From Archaeoglobales archaeon (lineage in GTDB: Archaea; Halobacteriota; Archaeoglobi; Archaeoglobales; Archaeoglobaceae): a stretch of DNA of 64,000 nucleotides. Below, piece by piece: positions 50,317 through 59,834 of the stretch. The DNA lies in the NCBI GenBank assembly GCA_030055525.1, contig JASFYJ010000008.1, forward strand, positions 1 to 64,000. Direction: 5' to 3'. The notes below the pieces were generated by a model. The model made no database searches. It was given only the letters and a program-made list of their open reading frames with translations, and had not been told where the DNA came from. How positions within the stretch are numbered: position 1 is the first letter of the stretch; every line of letters begins with the position of its first letter. The position numbers and the translations under genes are program-made.

Positions 50317-51137
50317 AATTCCAGTTCTATGCCGTATATCTTTTCGATGTTTTCAACACATATCTTATACGCTATATCTTCTCCATATTTGCTGATGAGT
50401 TCTTTAACTTTTTTTGGAACAGTCTTAGGTCCCAGAACTGCTCCTGGCCTGTTTCTATCATCGATGTAGTCTGTTTCTACAAAAAATCTATCTCCCTGCG
50501 ATGCAGCTTCGAGAACATTGTTACCACTTGCAATAACCGATGGAAAAATTCCGATTTCTTCGAAATCTTTTACCAAAGGTGGTGAGAAATGCTTAATTAC
50601 TCTCTCTTTCTTCAATCCGGCTTTTTCTGCCATCTTCGCAATTTCTTCCATCCCCTCTCGGTTGTAGCTCTCTGTATGAAGTTGTATAGCACAGTCAACA
50701 TCTTTCGCAATCTCAAACGCATGCATTAAAACTTCGTTGCTGAGTTTCCAAACCTTCTCGCTAACTTCGTAATGAGGTCTCCCGCTCTTGATCGCTACCG
50801 CTTTACCTTCTGCTACATATTTTCCCGCAACTTCTAAAGCCTCTTTCATGATTTCTGCTGCTTTTTCAACCCCATATCTGCTTCCAAGCACTGTTATCTC
50901 TGCTGGATGAACACTCAGAACTGCATAAGTTTTTACGATATCGTTTGCCCTCTCTACAAGCCGTATATGCTCATCAAAAACAGCTGAGAAATCTTTTCCA
51001 CTTTTTGGCACAACTTCGTAATGATGACACAAAAGTGAAACTAAAAATACGTGGGTACCTCCAGCTTCCTTAAACTCCTTAAGAGCTTTGAGTCTTAGAT
51101 GGTTGTAGAGGTGCATATGGTTGTCAGTTATGATCAT
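50313..51137 (-). CDS. TatD-type metal-dependent hydrolase (COG1099)
   Basis: 274 residues, beginning [17 protein letters not shown] with the HxH metal site. [20 protein letters not shown] near the C-terminus supplies the acidic metal ligand. Archaeal COG1099 proteins are TatD relatives of unknown substrate. First gene of the endA-NTPase-radical SAM operon. Confidence 0.87.
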   Translation of the reverse strand: MIITDNHMHLYNHLRLKALKEFKEAGGTHVFLVSLLCHHYEVVPKSGKDFSAVFDEHIRLVERANDIVKTYAVLSVHPAEITVLGSRYGVEKAAEIMKEALEVAGKYVAEGKAVAIKSGRPHYEVSEKVWKLSNEVLMHAFEIAKDVDCAIQLHTESYNREGMEEIAKMAEKAGLKKERVIKHFSPPLVKDFEEIGIFPSVIASGNNVLEAASQGDRFFVETDYIDDRNRPGAVLGPKTVPKKVKELISKYGEDIAYKICVENIEKIYGIELEL

Positions 51138-51201
51138 CTAAAAGGATCATACCCGTGATGAATATAACTTTGCCGCAATTTAAATTGTATAAAGCCTAAT
51201 T

Positions 51202-51630
51202 TCATGTTTTTGATTTGGATCTTTGAGTAGCATCATCTATCATTGCCTTGACAAACATTGGATCTGAAACGCCCTTGATCAATGCTGAGCCAAGGTATTG
51301 TGCAGGAGTTGCAATAAGGATGTCCCCGTAGTTAAGAATTCTACCAATAAATCCTTGAAACACAGCATAGTTGGTTATCCATTCGTTTCTGATTTCCATG
51401 GTTCTTCTGGCAATCAGACCGTATTTTATGTAGATTCTAAGATTGCTGACAAAGTATTCAGAGCTTTTAACTCTTAGGTAAGCTACTAAAAAGAACAAAA
51501 GTCCTAAGATCGTCCAAAAAGTTAGTGTTCCTAGAAATAAAAGCCACCAATTAGATTTCCAACTCATTCTACCACTCCAAAGAGGGATTTCACCGTCAAA
51601 AAGTACTAGATCTGCTGGAATTGACTGCAT
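51202..51630 (-). CDS. Membrane bPH2/DUF304 domain protein
   Basis: 142 residues: two membrane helices (WWLLFLGTLTFWTILGLLFF and LVAYL), then a bacterial PH-like domain (SEYFVSNLRIYIKYGLIARR, NEWITNYAVFQGFIGRILNY). Lone gene. Function unknown. Confidence 0.82.
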   Translation of the reverse strand: MQSIPADLVLFDGEIPLWSGRMSWKSNWWLLFLGTLTFWTILGLLFFLVAYLRVKSSEYFVSNLRIYIKYGLIARRTMEIRNEWITNYAVFQGFIGRILNYGDILIATPAQYLGSALIKGVSDPMFVKAMIDDATQRSKSKT

Positions 51631-51765
51631 ACTTTAATTTGTAGTTAAAAAAATATAAACTTTAGCTACACTTAATGAATCAAAGAGAGATTAGATGTAA
51701 GAAAGTCTACAAACGTTGTAAAAATTAGGTTACATATTTCCAACAAAAAATATAAAAATTATACT

Positions 51766-52950
51766 CTATTTTCTTTTTGGTGGTTCGAGTATCAACAAAG
51801 CAAACATTCCTTGGATTGCAAAGAGCAATGCAGAAATTCCAAAGGCCGTCGTAAACCCAGAAGCTGTTGCTATTGGAGCAATTATAAATGGAGTGCTAAT
51901 AAAAGCTCCAATGCATAGGAAAGTATTCAGCAATCCTGCAGCTCCTCCGATCCATTCTGGCTTCATCTTCTGATCGACTGCTGGAAGATATGCTGGTAAA
52001 GCCATCCAGTGCGGAATTACTCCACCAGCCAAAAAACCGGCAAGCGTTATAGTAGCCCAGAGTATTGGAACACTACCTAAAATCCAACCAACATACACCA
52101 GTACTGAAAAGCTAAGTGACAGCAAGATTATGTATAGTTTCACACCACCTGTTTTTGCACTTATTGCTGGAAAAACAAAAGATCCTATACAACCAGCCCA
52201 TGTTATCATTGCAACAATTGCACCAGCTGTTGCGACATCTATACCCTTCTCAAAAAATGCTGCTGTTGGAAACAACGCTTGGAAGGGTACCATCCCTGAC
52301 ATCGCAACAAAGGTCCCCAAGGCAGCACCCCAGATAGCCTTATTCTTTAAGGAATTCTTAGCACCTTCGATTACATTTGCTTTTGGAATAACAACTCCTG
52401 CAGGGGCGTCGCGAACAATTGCGACAAATAAAACTACTGCCAGAATTGTTAAAATCCCGCCAACCAGATTTAAACTACTCCAGCTCTGGAAAAAGGGTGC
52501 CAGAGTCATACCCAACGATAACCATATCATCATTGCAGTCATATATAATCCAGTTGCAAGCCCTACCTGTTGCGGTGGGAACCAAGCGTTTATAAGCTTT
52601 GGTAGGTTCACCAGCGCTGTACCTAAACCAATGCCGACCAAAATCTGTGCAACGATAAGTGCAGAATACTCAATGCTGAAAGCTTTCAGTAACGTTCCAA
52701 AGGCTGTAATCAAAGCACCGGCAGTTGCCGTCATTCTAACTCCAATTTTATCTGCAACTATTCCCGAAGGGAACGCTAGTATTCCTGCTACAAGCCATGG
52801 TAGAGTGAAGCATATAGAATACTGCGTCTGATCCATCTGGTACAATTCCATCAATAAAACAGCCAGTGTACCCATCGCATACCAGGAAAAGAACAACGCA
52901 CCAAAGAGCGTCCACGCAACAGCCAGTATAAACCACTTATAAGCCGGCAA
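51766..52950 (-). CDS. MFS transporter
   Basis: 394 residues, twelve helices. PSGIVADKIGVRMTATAGAL is the MFS loop 2-3 motif. A consensus Shine-Dalgarno GGAGGTGAT (52955-52963) precedes TTG 52950, which I take as the true start rather than the TTG at 52974. Resembles the nitrate/formate-oxalate antiporter-like group; substrate unknown. Confidence 0.85.
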   Translation of the reverse strand: MPAYKWFILAVAWTLFGALFFSWYAMGTLAVLLMELYQMDQTQYSICFTLPWLVAGILAFPSGIVADKIGVRMTATAGALITAFGTLLKAFSIEYSALIVAQILVGIGLGTALVNLPKLINAWFPPQQVGLATGLYMTAMMIWLSLGMTLAPFFQSWSSLNLVGGILTILAVVLFVAIVRDAPAGVVIPKANVIEGAKNSLKNKAIWGAALGTFVAMSGMVPFQALFPTAAFFEKGIDVATAGAIVAMITWAGCIGSFVFPAISAKTGGVKLYIILLSLSFSVLVYVGWILGSVPILWATITLAGFLAGGVIPHWMALPAYLPAVDQKMKPEWIGGAAGLLNTFLCIGAFISTPFIIAPIATASGFTTAFGISALLFAIQGMFALLILEPPKRK

Positions 52951-53054
52951 CAGAATCACCTCCGATAAGCACAAAAAATAGATTATACCGAGAAAATAAA
53001 ATTTGTTATGAATCGATTCACAACAAACTCCTTTTAGTTCTTGTAAGAAAATCT

Positions 53055-54803
53055 TTACTTTTTTCTACTGATAAAAAATTTTCCGAGGATGTAAGTAGCA
53101 ACAAAACTGAGTGTAAACATGAAAACTTTTTGATAATCAACTTCCAAAGCCTGAGCTTCCGAACCATAGTTTAAAGTTTGGGTAGTGTTTTCTGGTTGTA
53201 AAACTGCTGTAGTGGGTGTTGGGGTGGTAAAAGATGTTGATGGCTTTTCATAGGAAGTGTTCACTGGTATCTCGACTACTATCGTGTTATCCGTTTCGTT
53301 TTGAACGCTACTGGATGTTTTGGCTTCTACGTTAACGTAGCTCTTATATGATTTTGTTAGAAGGGTTTTCCCGTCTTTATCAAAAACGTTAGCTTTTCTA
53401 ATCTCCAAAACCGCTTCACCCTCATTTTTTGCTTCTGCCGATATTCCTAGAATTTTAAGATTTTCTGCTGTTTTAAACTGGTTCTTCTGATCAACAACGA
53501 AAACTTTGATGTAGTCTGATGAAAGAGAACTATCTACAAGCGTGGCCCAGTTTGGAAGGCTTATCGAGCTGAAATCAACGATACCACTCGGTGAGGAGTA
53601 TATGATGAGTTCAAAGGCTGAAACACCTCTGCTAGAATTTAGAATAACCTCAAAGCTCATTTTCGACTCTACTTGAGTGCTGTATCCTACTGGAACGATG
53701 TATATTTCAGCATCTAATCCAAGAGGTTTTGTTATTGCTATTTTCTTACTGAAAATTACGTCATCTTGTGCTTGAAGTATTTTCGCATATTCTTCTTCAG
53801 GTTTCAAGTCATAATGCCTCTGCACGAGTTCTGGAAGAGGTATGGTACTTGTTAGGCCTGTATCTCTCACATAGATCTCGTAATCCCCTTCAAGCAATGC
53901 CGAGGTCTCGAAAATAACTTTAGCATAGCCGTTTTCGTCAATTAGAGCCTTCTTGTAAGTGACAAAATTTTTACTTACAAGCGTTACGTATATTCCCTCG
54001 TATTCATAGTCGTACTTTCTGTTCGTCTGTATATCCACGACCAGCTGATCTCCTTTGATGACACTGTCTTTTACAAAAACATCAAATCTCGGTTTTTTTA
54101 TCTCTACAACTTTAACGAATTTGTCCCACTCCTTCGAACCAATAGTAAGCTTTACCTCCAGTAGATAAGAACCTGGCTGAAGCGTACTTGATATATCCCC
54201 GCTCTTCTCATACCATTGTCTGAGGTTAACCACGAATTCTCCATCATATTTGTAATCTCCGCTCTTTGAAAATTCATCTATTGATTTTTCTACGAGAATG
54301 TAATCTATGTTGTTTCCTCTTAGCCTTAAACTTGCATATCCTTTGTTTGCCGTTTCTAAACTAACAGAAATTTTCGTTTTTCCCTGGTAAACGAATTCGG
54401 GTATATTTACGCTGACTATCTTTGGCTTAACAACTCTGAAATCTTTGAACCTCTCCACAGTACCTACCTCATATATATTGACCTTTATATGGTAAACTCC
54501 CTCCGGCCAATCTTCCGGAATTTTAAAATCCCATTCACTTTTGCCACAAGCCTCATCTATATTCTTAGGTGTTTCGGAATTATTTTTGCACAGCAACTTA
54601 CCTTCTACAGGACCTGTAATAAAAATGGCTAGAGGGTACTTAGTTCGTTCCACCATTATAACCCGAATTTTTACAGGATCGCCAAGGTTTACGTAATTTA
54701 CAAGGTTTCCCTTGGAATCTACAACATCAATATACACCTGCGGCTGAGCCGCAGCGGTTGTAACAACTATGATAGTGATGATCAGACATGCAAGGAGTCT
54801 CAT
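53055..54803 (-). CDS. Secreted, membrane-anchored protein with cohesin-like domain
   Basis: 582 residues. Signal peptide (LLACLIITIIVVTTAAAQ), several Ig-like beta domains, then a cohesin-type domain (MSFEVILNSSRGVSAFELII ... NLKILGISAEAKNEGEAVLE), a Thr/Pro stalk (TSFTTPTPTTAV) and a C-terminal anchor (VFMFTLSFVATYILGKFFIS). Archaeoglobus is known to encode non-cellulosomal cohesins. Binding partner unknown; no dockerin is evident here. Confidence 0.72.
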   Translation of the reverse strand: MRLLACLIITIIVVTTAAAQPQVYIDVVDSKGNLVNYVNLGDPVKIRVIMVERTKYPLAIFITGPVEGKLLCKNNSETPKNIDEACGKSEWDFKIPEDWPEGVYHIKVNIYEVGTVERFKDFRVVKPKIVSVNIPEFVYQGKTKISVSLETANKGYASLRLRGNNIDYILVEKSIDEFSKSGDYKYDGEFVVNLRQWYEKSGDISSTLQPGSYLLEVKLTIGSKEWDKFVKVVEIKKPRFDVFVKDSVIKGDQLVVDIQTNRKYDYEYEGIYVTLVSKNFVTYKKALIDENGYAKVIFETSALLEGDYEIYVRDTGLTSTIPLPELVQRHYDLKPEEEYAKILQAQDDVIFSKKIAITKPLGLDAEIYIVPVGYSTQVESKMSFEVILNSSRGVSAFELIIYSSPSGIVDFSSISLPNWATLVDSSLSSDYIKVFVVDQKNQFKTAENLKILGISAEAKNEGEAVLEIRKANVFDKDGKTLLTKSYKSYVNVEAKTSSSVQNETDNTIVVEIPVNTSYEKPSTSFTTPTPTTAVLQPENTTQTLNYGSEAQALEVDYQKVFMFTLSFVATYILGKFFISRKK

Positions 54804-54950
54804 AAATCCCGGAATGTCTGAAAAACTTAAATTTAACCTTCAAAATAGAAATTACAGCAGACAACTCAGAAATGTACAAGAATTTTATTCAATTTTGATG
54901 ATGAATTTGATACAAAAAGTTAAAATACGCACTTCTGTTTTAAAGCCAAC

Positions 54951-55946
54951 ATGATCCCTACAAATCCCGTAGATGTTAAAGATCGTAAGATCTCAGAATT
55001 ACTTAATGCCATGTCTAAAACTGGATTTCAGGGAAGAAAACTTGGTGAGGCTTTTAGAATATGGACAGAAATGCTGAAAGAGGAGGAAATTACAATTTTG
55101 ATGGGGCTAAGCGGAGCGATGGTACCAGCAGGTATGAGAAAGATACTGTCGTGGCTAATAAAAAACAGGTACGTAGATGTCCTCGTTTCAACGGGAGCGA
55201 ATATATTTCATGATATCCACGAAGCTTTAGGTTTCAAGCATTATCTTGGCAATGAAGCTGTGGATGATTATGCTCTATTCAAAGAGGGCATAGACAGAAT
55301 TTACGATGTTTTTGCGTTTGAAAAAGAGTTTAACCAGCTTGATTTCTTAATAGCAGATGTTTTCTCTAACTTTGAAGGAGTTCTATCTTCTAGGGAGTTT
55401 TTTGAAGAGTTAGCGAAGATTATCTCAAAGAAAGCAAAAGAAAAAGATTCTATACTGATCTCGGCTTACGAAAAAGGTGTTCCTATATTTTGCCCAGCAA
55501 TTGCAGATAGTTCCATTGGCATTGGAGGGGCGGTAGCAAAAAGAAGGCTAATAATCGACACCATTAAAGATGTTGAAGAGCTAACAGAGATAGTTGCAAA
55601 ATCCAAGAAAACAGGTGTAGTGTATATAGGCGGAGGAGTGCCCAAGAATTTCATACAACAGACAGAAATCGTAGCGAAGCTAAAAGGCTGGGAAGTTAAT
55701 GGTCACGAATACGCAATACAGATAACTACGGACAATCCACAATTTGGAGGGTTAAGTGGTTGCACGTTTGAGGAGGGTGTCAGCTGGGGAAAAATAAACT
55801 ACAACGCAAAGAAGGTCCAAGTCAATGTAGATGCCACAATAGCGTTGCCACTTTTATCTCACGGATTGTTGGATGTTAAAAGGATAAGCTACCCTATTTT
55901 TGAATGGAGAGATGGGCTGAGTATAAAATACACTCATAGCAACTAA
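54951..55946 (+). CDS. dys: Deoxyhypusine synthase
   Basis: Transfers the aminobutyl group of spermidine to a lysine of aIF5A. 331 residues. SGAMVPAGMRKILSWLIKN, ADSSIGIGGAV, GGGVPKNFIQQTEIVAKLKG and the catalytic-Lys stretch FEEGVSWGKINYNAKKVQVN are present. Monocistronic. Confidence 0.94.
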   Translation: MIPTNPVDVKDRKISELLNAMSKTGFQGRKLGEAFRIWTEMLKEEEITILMGLSGAMVPAGMRKILSWLIKNRYVDVLVSTGANIFHDIHEALGFKHYLGNEAVDDYALFKEGIDRIYDVFAFEKEFNQLDFLIADVFSNFEGVLSSREFFEELAKIISKKAKEKDSILISAYEKGVPIFCPAIADSSIGIGGAVAKRRLIIDTIKDVEELTEIVAKSKKTGVVYIGGGVPKNFIQQTEIVAKLKGWEVNGHEYAIQITTDNPQFGGLSGCTFEEGVSWGKINYNAKKVQVNVDATIALPLLSHGLLDVKRISYPIFEWRDGLSIKYTHSN

Positions 55947-55981
55947 ATTTTTATTTCTAATTTCTTATTTTTTAGGCGTCG

Positions 55982-55995
55982 AATTTAAATATAGG
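55982..55995 (+). promoter_or_regulatory. TATA box of the G-rich-leader MFS gene
   Basis: AATTTAAATATAGG precedes the MFS gene. A near-perfect inverted pair, ACCCATTCAAC (55997-56007) and GTTGGATGGGT (56024-56034), lies just downstream. Confidence 0.45.
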
Positions 55996-56030
55996 AACCC
56001 ATTCAACCAGATCAAATACAAAAGTTGGAT

Positions 56031-56054
56031 GGGTGGGTGGGGGAGGGGGTGGGG
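56031..56054 (+). promoter_or_regulatory. G-quadruplex-type tract overlapping the ribosome site
   Basis: Five runs of three to five G separated by single bases (GGGTGGGTGGGGGAGGGGGT then GGGG) end directly at ATG 56055. The pattern fits a one-base-loop G-quadruplex and contains GGAGG/GGGTG usable as a Shine-Dalgarno. It stands out in otherwise A/T-rich intergenic DNA. Confidence 0.7.
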
Positions 56055-57378
56055 ATGAGGGGAAAATTTCAAAATTAGCTGTTTTGACCTAGACAGATCC
56101 TTAAGAAATTTCATGCTTGAAGGGGCCTTTTCACAAGTAACTTACTCGCTAATTACGACAACAATCGTCAGCTCTTATCTTGCCATTCTTTCTGCTCCAA
56201 CAACCTTATTAGGACTAATCTTGGCGATCCCTAACCTTACGACTGTAATGCAAATCATCTTCGCAAATTATGTCGAGAGAAACAGCAGAAGGAGAATAGC
56301 AGTATTTGCGAGTTCCTTAGCAAAACTATCCATTATAGTGATGTTGCTCTCAACCTTCATCGATGCTTCTTCTGCAGTGATACTTTTTGCTTTGTCTTAT
56401 CTAGTTTTTAACATTTTTGAAGACGTTTTGACTGTAAGTTGGAGTTCTTGGACACAGGACATACTACATAAAGGAAAAAGAGGAGAGCTACTATCAAAAA
56501 GGCTATCATTTGGTAAAATGGTAGGCCTTCCAATTTTAGCCATACAGACGATCCTGTTCCACTTGCTCGGTGATAGGGCCTTTTCCTTATTATTTCTCAT
56601 GGCTTTTCTTTTTGGGGTTACCAGTGTTTATTTCCTACACTCTATGAACGACGTAAGATCCAGCAGAATTGGAGAAGGCAGTATACTTGAACCACTAAAA
56701 AACAGGAATTTTGTAATGTGGGTGTTATTAAACTCGATCTTCTGGTTTTCATTGAGCGCTTCGAGGGGCTTTTTCGCTTTATTCGTTCTGAATGTGCTAA
56801 ATTACTCACTTTGGTTCCTAATATATCTAACACTCGTAGCGCACGCGTCCACTATCTACTCTCTAAAGATTGCAGGAAAAATATCAGACTACTTTGGAAA
56901 CAAACCACTGTTTGCAATAATTATTATAACGTTCCTGCTGTCCATAATCATGTTTACTATCTCACCACTGGTTTTTCCAGCGTTGACCCTAACCTTAGCA
57001 TACGCTCTGCATGGCTTCTACACCTCTGCCCCAACCATCTCATTTATGAATGCTATAGCAGACATGACCTACAAAAAACATTCCTCTCAATTTTACGCCA
57101 TAGGAAACTGGATAGTAGATTCATTCTCAGCTGTAGGCTGCATAGTTGGTGGGATAATCTTGTACACAACTTCTAATCTAGGGATCAGTTCCTATCTTAT
57201 CCTATTTTCGTTATCATTTGTAGTTTCACTTTCTGCGCTAGTTCTCTTGAAATTCTACTTCGAGTTCGCTCAGCCTGTGTCAGCATCGATCTTCAGCTTA
57301 CCTAGAATAATTTACGAAGAAATCCAAATAAGAATAGATTTCAGAAAGGCAACTAGAACTACAGTAAAATCCAACTAG
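56055..57378 (+). CDS. MFS transporter with probable N-terminal frameshift
   Basis: The clean frame runs from ATG 56113 (421 residues; helices throughout, FANYVERNSRRRIAVFASSL as loop 2-3). Upstream of 56113 the same frame still encodes typical family residues (ISCFDLDRSLRNFMLEGAF) but has no start before a TGA at 56056. ATG 56055, right after the G-rich site, encodes MRGKF in another frame and would join if one T of AAA-TTT-C (56064-56070) were skipped (+1). So either a frameshift/sequence error or recoding. Transport substrate unknown. Confidence 0.7.
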
Positions 57379-57387
57379 TTTTATATT

Positions 57388-57864
57388 TTATTCTTTTAAT
57401 TTTAGGGTTATTTCAGCAACCTTCACAGTGTCGGGCTCCTCTATCTTTAATATCTCCCTTAAACTACGCTCGTCTAAATCCATTATTAGCTGCACTATGT
57501 TCTCAACAGCTACTCTAAACTGTTCTCTATATGCCTTTTTGTCTTTTTTAAGGTATGCAACGAGTGGGCAGATCTTCTCCAGCTTCAAATATATCTCCAA
57601 CATGTCTCCCTTTAAGTCAAATGTAAAAGGTCCAGCAACGCACGTTTCAGGTTTTATAGTGTGAATTGAGCATTTTCCGTTATCAAAAAAGATACAAAAA
57701 CCGTCTTCTTTGGATTTTGGATGCATATACTTCTCGAAAGCTATCTTTTCAATGTCTATTCCATTTTCGAGTAAAATCGCAAGTCTTCTCCTTGAAAGTG
57801 GAGGGTTTGCATCCTTGCAGCATTGTCCTCCACATTTTGAGCAGATTTCGATAAAATCGATCAT
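57388..57864 (-). CDS. YkgJ/UPF0153-type Fe-S or Zn cluster protein
   Basis: 158 residues. CSKCGGQCCKDANPPLSRRR near the N-terminus and CIFFDNGKCSIHTIKPETCV give the CxxCxxxCC...C pattern of the YkgJ family. GAGGTG precedes the ATG. Last gene of the amide-ligase cluster, four-base overlap with the GCS2-like gene. Could be a redox or modification partner. Confidence 0.85.
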   Translation of the reverse strand: MIDFIEICSKCGGQCCKDANPPLSRRRLAILLENGIDIEKIAFEKYMHPKSKEDGFCIFFDNGKCSIHTIKPETCVAGPFTFDLKGDMLEIYLKLEKICPLVAYLKKDKKAYREQFRVAVENIVQLIMDLDERSLREILKIEEPDTVKVAEITLKLKE

Positions 57865-58964
57865 CGAAACACCTCATTTTTTTCGAGACATTTTGATAAT
57901 TTTTCACACATTTTAATTATCTCTTCCTTCGAAAAATCTTTTAAATTTTCTAAGATTCTCTCACCCAAGCTGCCATGCTCTATTCTTTCACCCAAAACGC
58001 TTATATACTTCTTTTCCTCATCATCAGCGTTTTCATATGCTTTTTTAAGTAAATTCCTCAATTCCACCTTCATTTTCTTTGTTCCGTTAACCATCGCATC
58101 GTCCAACTTCTTTTTTAGCTCCAACTCGTTAATTTCATCTAAATTGGAATTTAGAATTGATTTTATAAAAGCTGAAATAGCTACATCACTTTTTATGCAT
58201 TCTTGCTCATCCATGGCTTTTATCTCGATGCAATTTCTAGTAAAGCGGAAGATAATTCCTCTCGAATTTACCCACTCATGGCATAGAACTTCAGCGTTCC
58301 TCGATTTCAATTCGGCGTAGATCTTTTCAAGTATGTACATGTATTCCTGAAGATTGCTAACTTTTTCAGGTATTACGTCGTTGCAAATTACGGGTATTTT
58401 TATTTGATTTATTCTATAAAAATAGATCCTCGAATCTACGTAAAACTTTCTACCTTCGCATATTGGTGAAGATGATGCTATCGCCACTAGGTATGGAAGC
58501 AGAACTCTTAGCTTATTGTGCATCTCTATCGCCTCTTTTTCATTTTTGAATGATAAATTCAACTGAAAACTCTGAATATTTAGCCAGCCGTGCTGTTTTA
58601 TATCGAAAAGCCTGTCGTACGCTTCGTAGATTTTTCTATCCCTATGATCCCATACGTAGGCGTTTTTAAGCTCGAGAAGAGGATGCATTCCTAATCCGAG
58701 GAGTTTATACCCATCCAAGTAACTCAGAAGTTCCTCAACGCCTTCTTGCATAACTTCTTCAAACTCTAAAAAACTAGTAAAAGGTTTGCTTGGCTTCAAC
58801 TCTATCACATGTTTCTGCAGTTCTTTTCCTACCACTACTCCCGAATTCTTAAGTTTTGCCTCATTAGCTATTCGACCTCGAATTTTCTTTATTATCTTAT
58901 CTGCAATCGGCTGTGGTTCGAAGTATTCGTTATTTATAGAAAACTCATGCTCCGGACCGATCAT
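57861..58964 (-). CDS. GCS2-like carboxylate-amine ligase
   Basis: 367 residues of the glutamate-cysteine ligase type 2 superfamily: MIGPEHEFSINNEYFEPQPI (metal/ATP acidic strand), GLGMHPLLELKNAYVWDHRD, QHGWLNIQSFQLNLSFKNEK, and SRIYFYRINQIKIP. In bacteria such ligases are found beside RLAN-RimK proteins and form amide-linked metabolites. Overlaps its downstream neighbour by four bases and is separated from the ATP-grasp gene by nine. Substrates unknown. Confidence 0.78.
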   Translation of the reverse strand: MIGPEHEFSINNEYFEPQPIADKIIKKIRGRIANEAKLKNSGVVVGKELQKHVIELKPSKPFTSFLEFEEVMQEGVEELLSYLDGYKLLGLGMHPLLELKNAYVWDHRDRKIYEAYDRLFDIKQHGWLNIQSFQLNLSFKNEKEAIEMHNKLRVLLPYLVAIASSSPICEGRKFYVDSRIYFYRINQIKIPVICNDVIPEKVSNLQEYMYILEKIYAELKSRNAEVLCHEWVNSRGIIFRFTRNCIEIKAMDEQECIKSDVAISAFIKSILNSNLDEINELELKKKLDDAMVNGTKKMKVELRNLLKKAYENADDEEKKYISVLGERIEHGSLGERILENLKDFSKEEIIKMCEKLSKCLEKNEVFR

Positions 58965-58973
58965 TTTCTCGCC

Positions 58974-59834
58974 TTAGCTAACAAGAGCCATTATTATCTT
59001 CTCGTATATATCTTTATCCTTAGCGTCCTCCATACCGTGCATTATAGTAGGATTGTCATTCACTTCTATCACAAAGAATTCATCCCCAACCTGCTTTATA
59101 TCTACTCCATAAAGACCGTTTCCAACACTTTTTGCAGCATTTACTGCAATTTTTTTCAGCTTAGAGGGTAAATTGTCTCTTTTGATAGCCTTTACATCTC
59201 CCCAAACGACCTTGTTATTCACAACATCTCGAATCTTCCAACCACCTTTTGGAAGCAGGTACTTGCATGCATAGATGACTTCCCCATTTAAAACCCCTAT
59301 ACGCCAATCGAAAGTTGATGGAATGTACTTCTGCAAGAGTATAGCCTTGTTTCTTCTCATAAACCTCTTTACTATCGCCAAAAGTTCCTCAAAGTTATTT
59401 GTCTTCTCAACAAAAAGTGAAAATCTCGAATTTGGAGCTTTAACTACAACAGGGTAGCCTATATCTTCTGCAATAGAGTTCAGTTTTTCAAAATCACCAT
59501 AGAAAGGAACTGTATAAGGTACAGGAATACCATTTTTAGTGAGCCGGTAGTAGAGGGCAACTTTATCCGAACAAATTCTAATGCTTTCCGAGTCATCTAT
59601 AACTTTCTTTCCTCTCTCCTCAGCCAATCTTGAAACGACGTAAGAAGTAAACAAGGGATCGGTTGTAGCTCTTATAAATACTGAGTCAAAGTCGTCGAGT
59701 CTATCTATTATTTCCTTACCGGTAACCTCAAAAGTGTGACCCAAGTTTTCTGCTGTTACTTCGAACAGCTTAAGCGCTTCAAATTCTTCCTTGTATTTGA
59801 AATTGTATGTTTCAACGTAGCAGCCGATCTTCAT
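58974..59834 (-). CDS. RimK-like ATP-grasp ligase
   Basis: 286 residues from ATG 59834 (MKIGCYVETYNFKYKEEFEA). ATP-grasp elements: YPVVVKAPNSRFSLFVEKTN (Lys), LLQKYIPSTFDWRIGVLNGE, and the Mg-binding EVNDNPTIMHGMEDAKD. Would ligate a carboxylate to an amine, as RimK glutamate ligases do. The ATP-grasp half of a usual RLAN-ATP-grasp fusion; the RLAN part is the overlapping upstream gene. Confidence 0.85.
   Translation of the reverse strand: MKIGCYVETYNFKYKEEFEALKLFEVTAENLGHTFEVTGKEIIDRLDDFDSVFIRATTDPLFTSYVVSRLAEERGKKVIDDSESIRICSDKVALYYRLTKNGIPVPYTVPFYGDFEKLNSIAEDIGYPVVVKAPNSRFSLFVEKTNNFEELLAIVKRFMRRNKAILLQKYIPSTFDWRIGVLNGEVIYACKYLLPKGGWKIRDVVNNKVVWGDVKAIKRDNLPSKLKKIAVNAAKSVGNGLYGVDIKQVGDEFFVIEVNDNPTIMHGMEDAKDKDIYEKIIMALVS

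Noticed and set aside
51766-52974. TTG 52974 as MFS start
   Set aside because: A consensus GGAGGTGAT lies inside the extra codons and points to TTG 52950.
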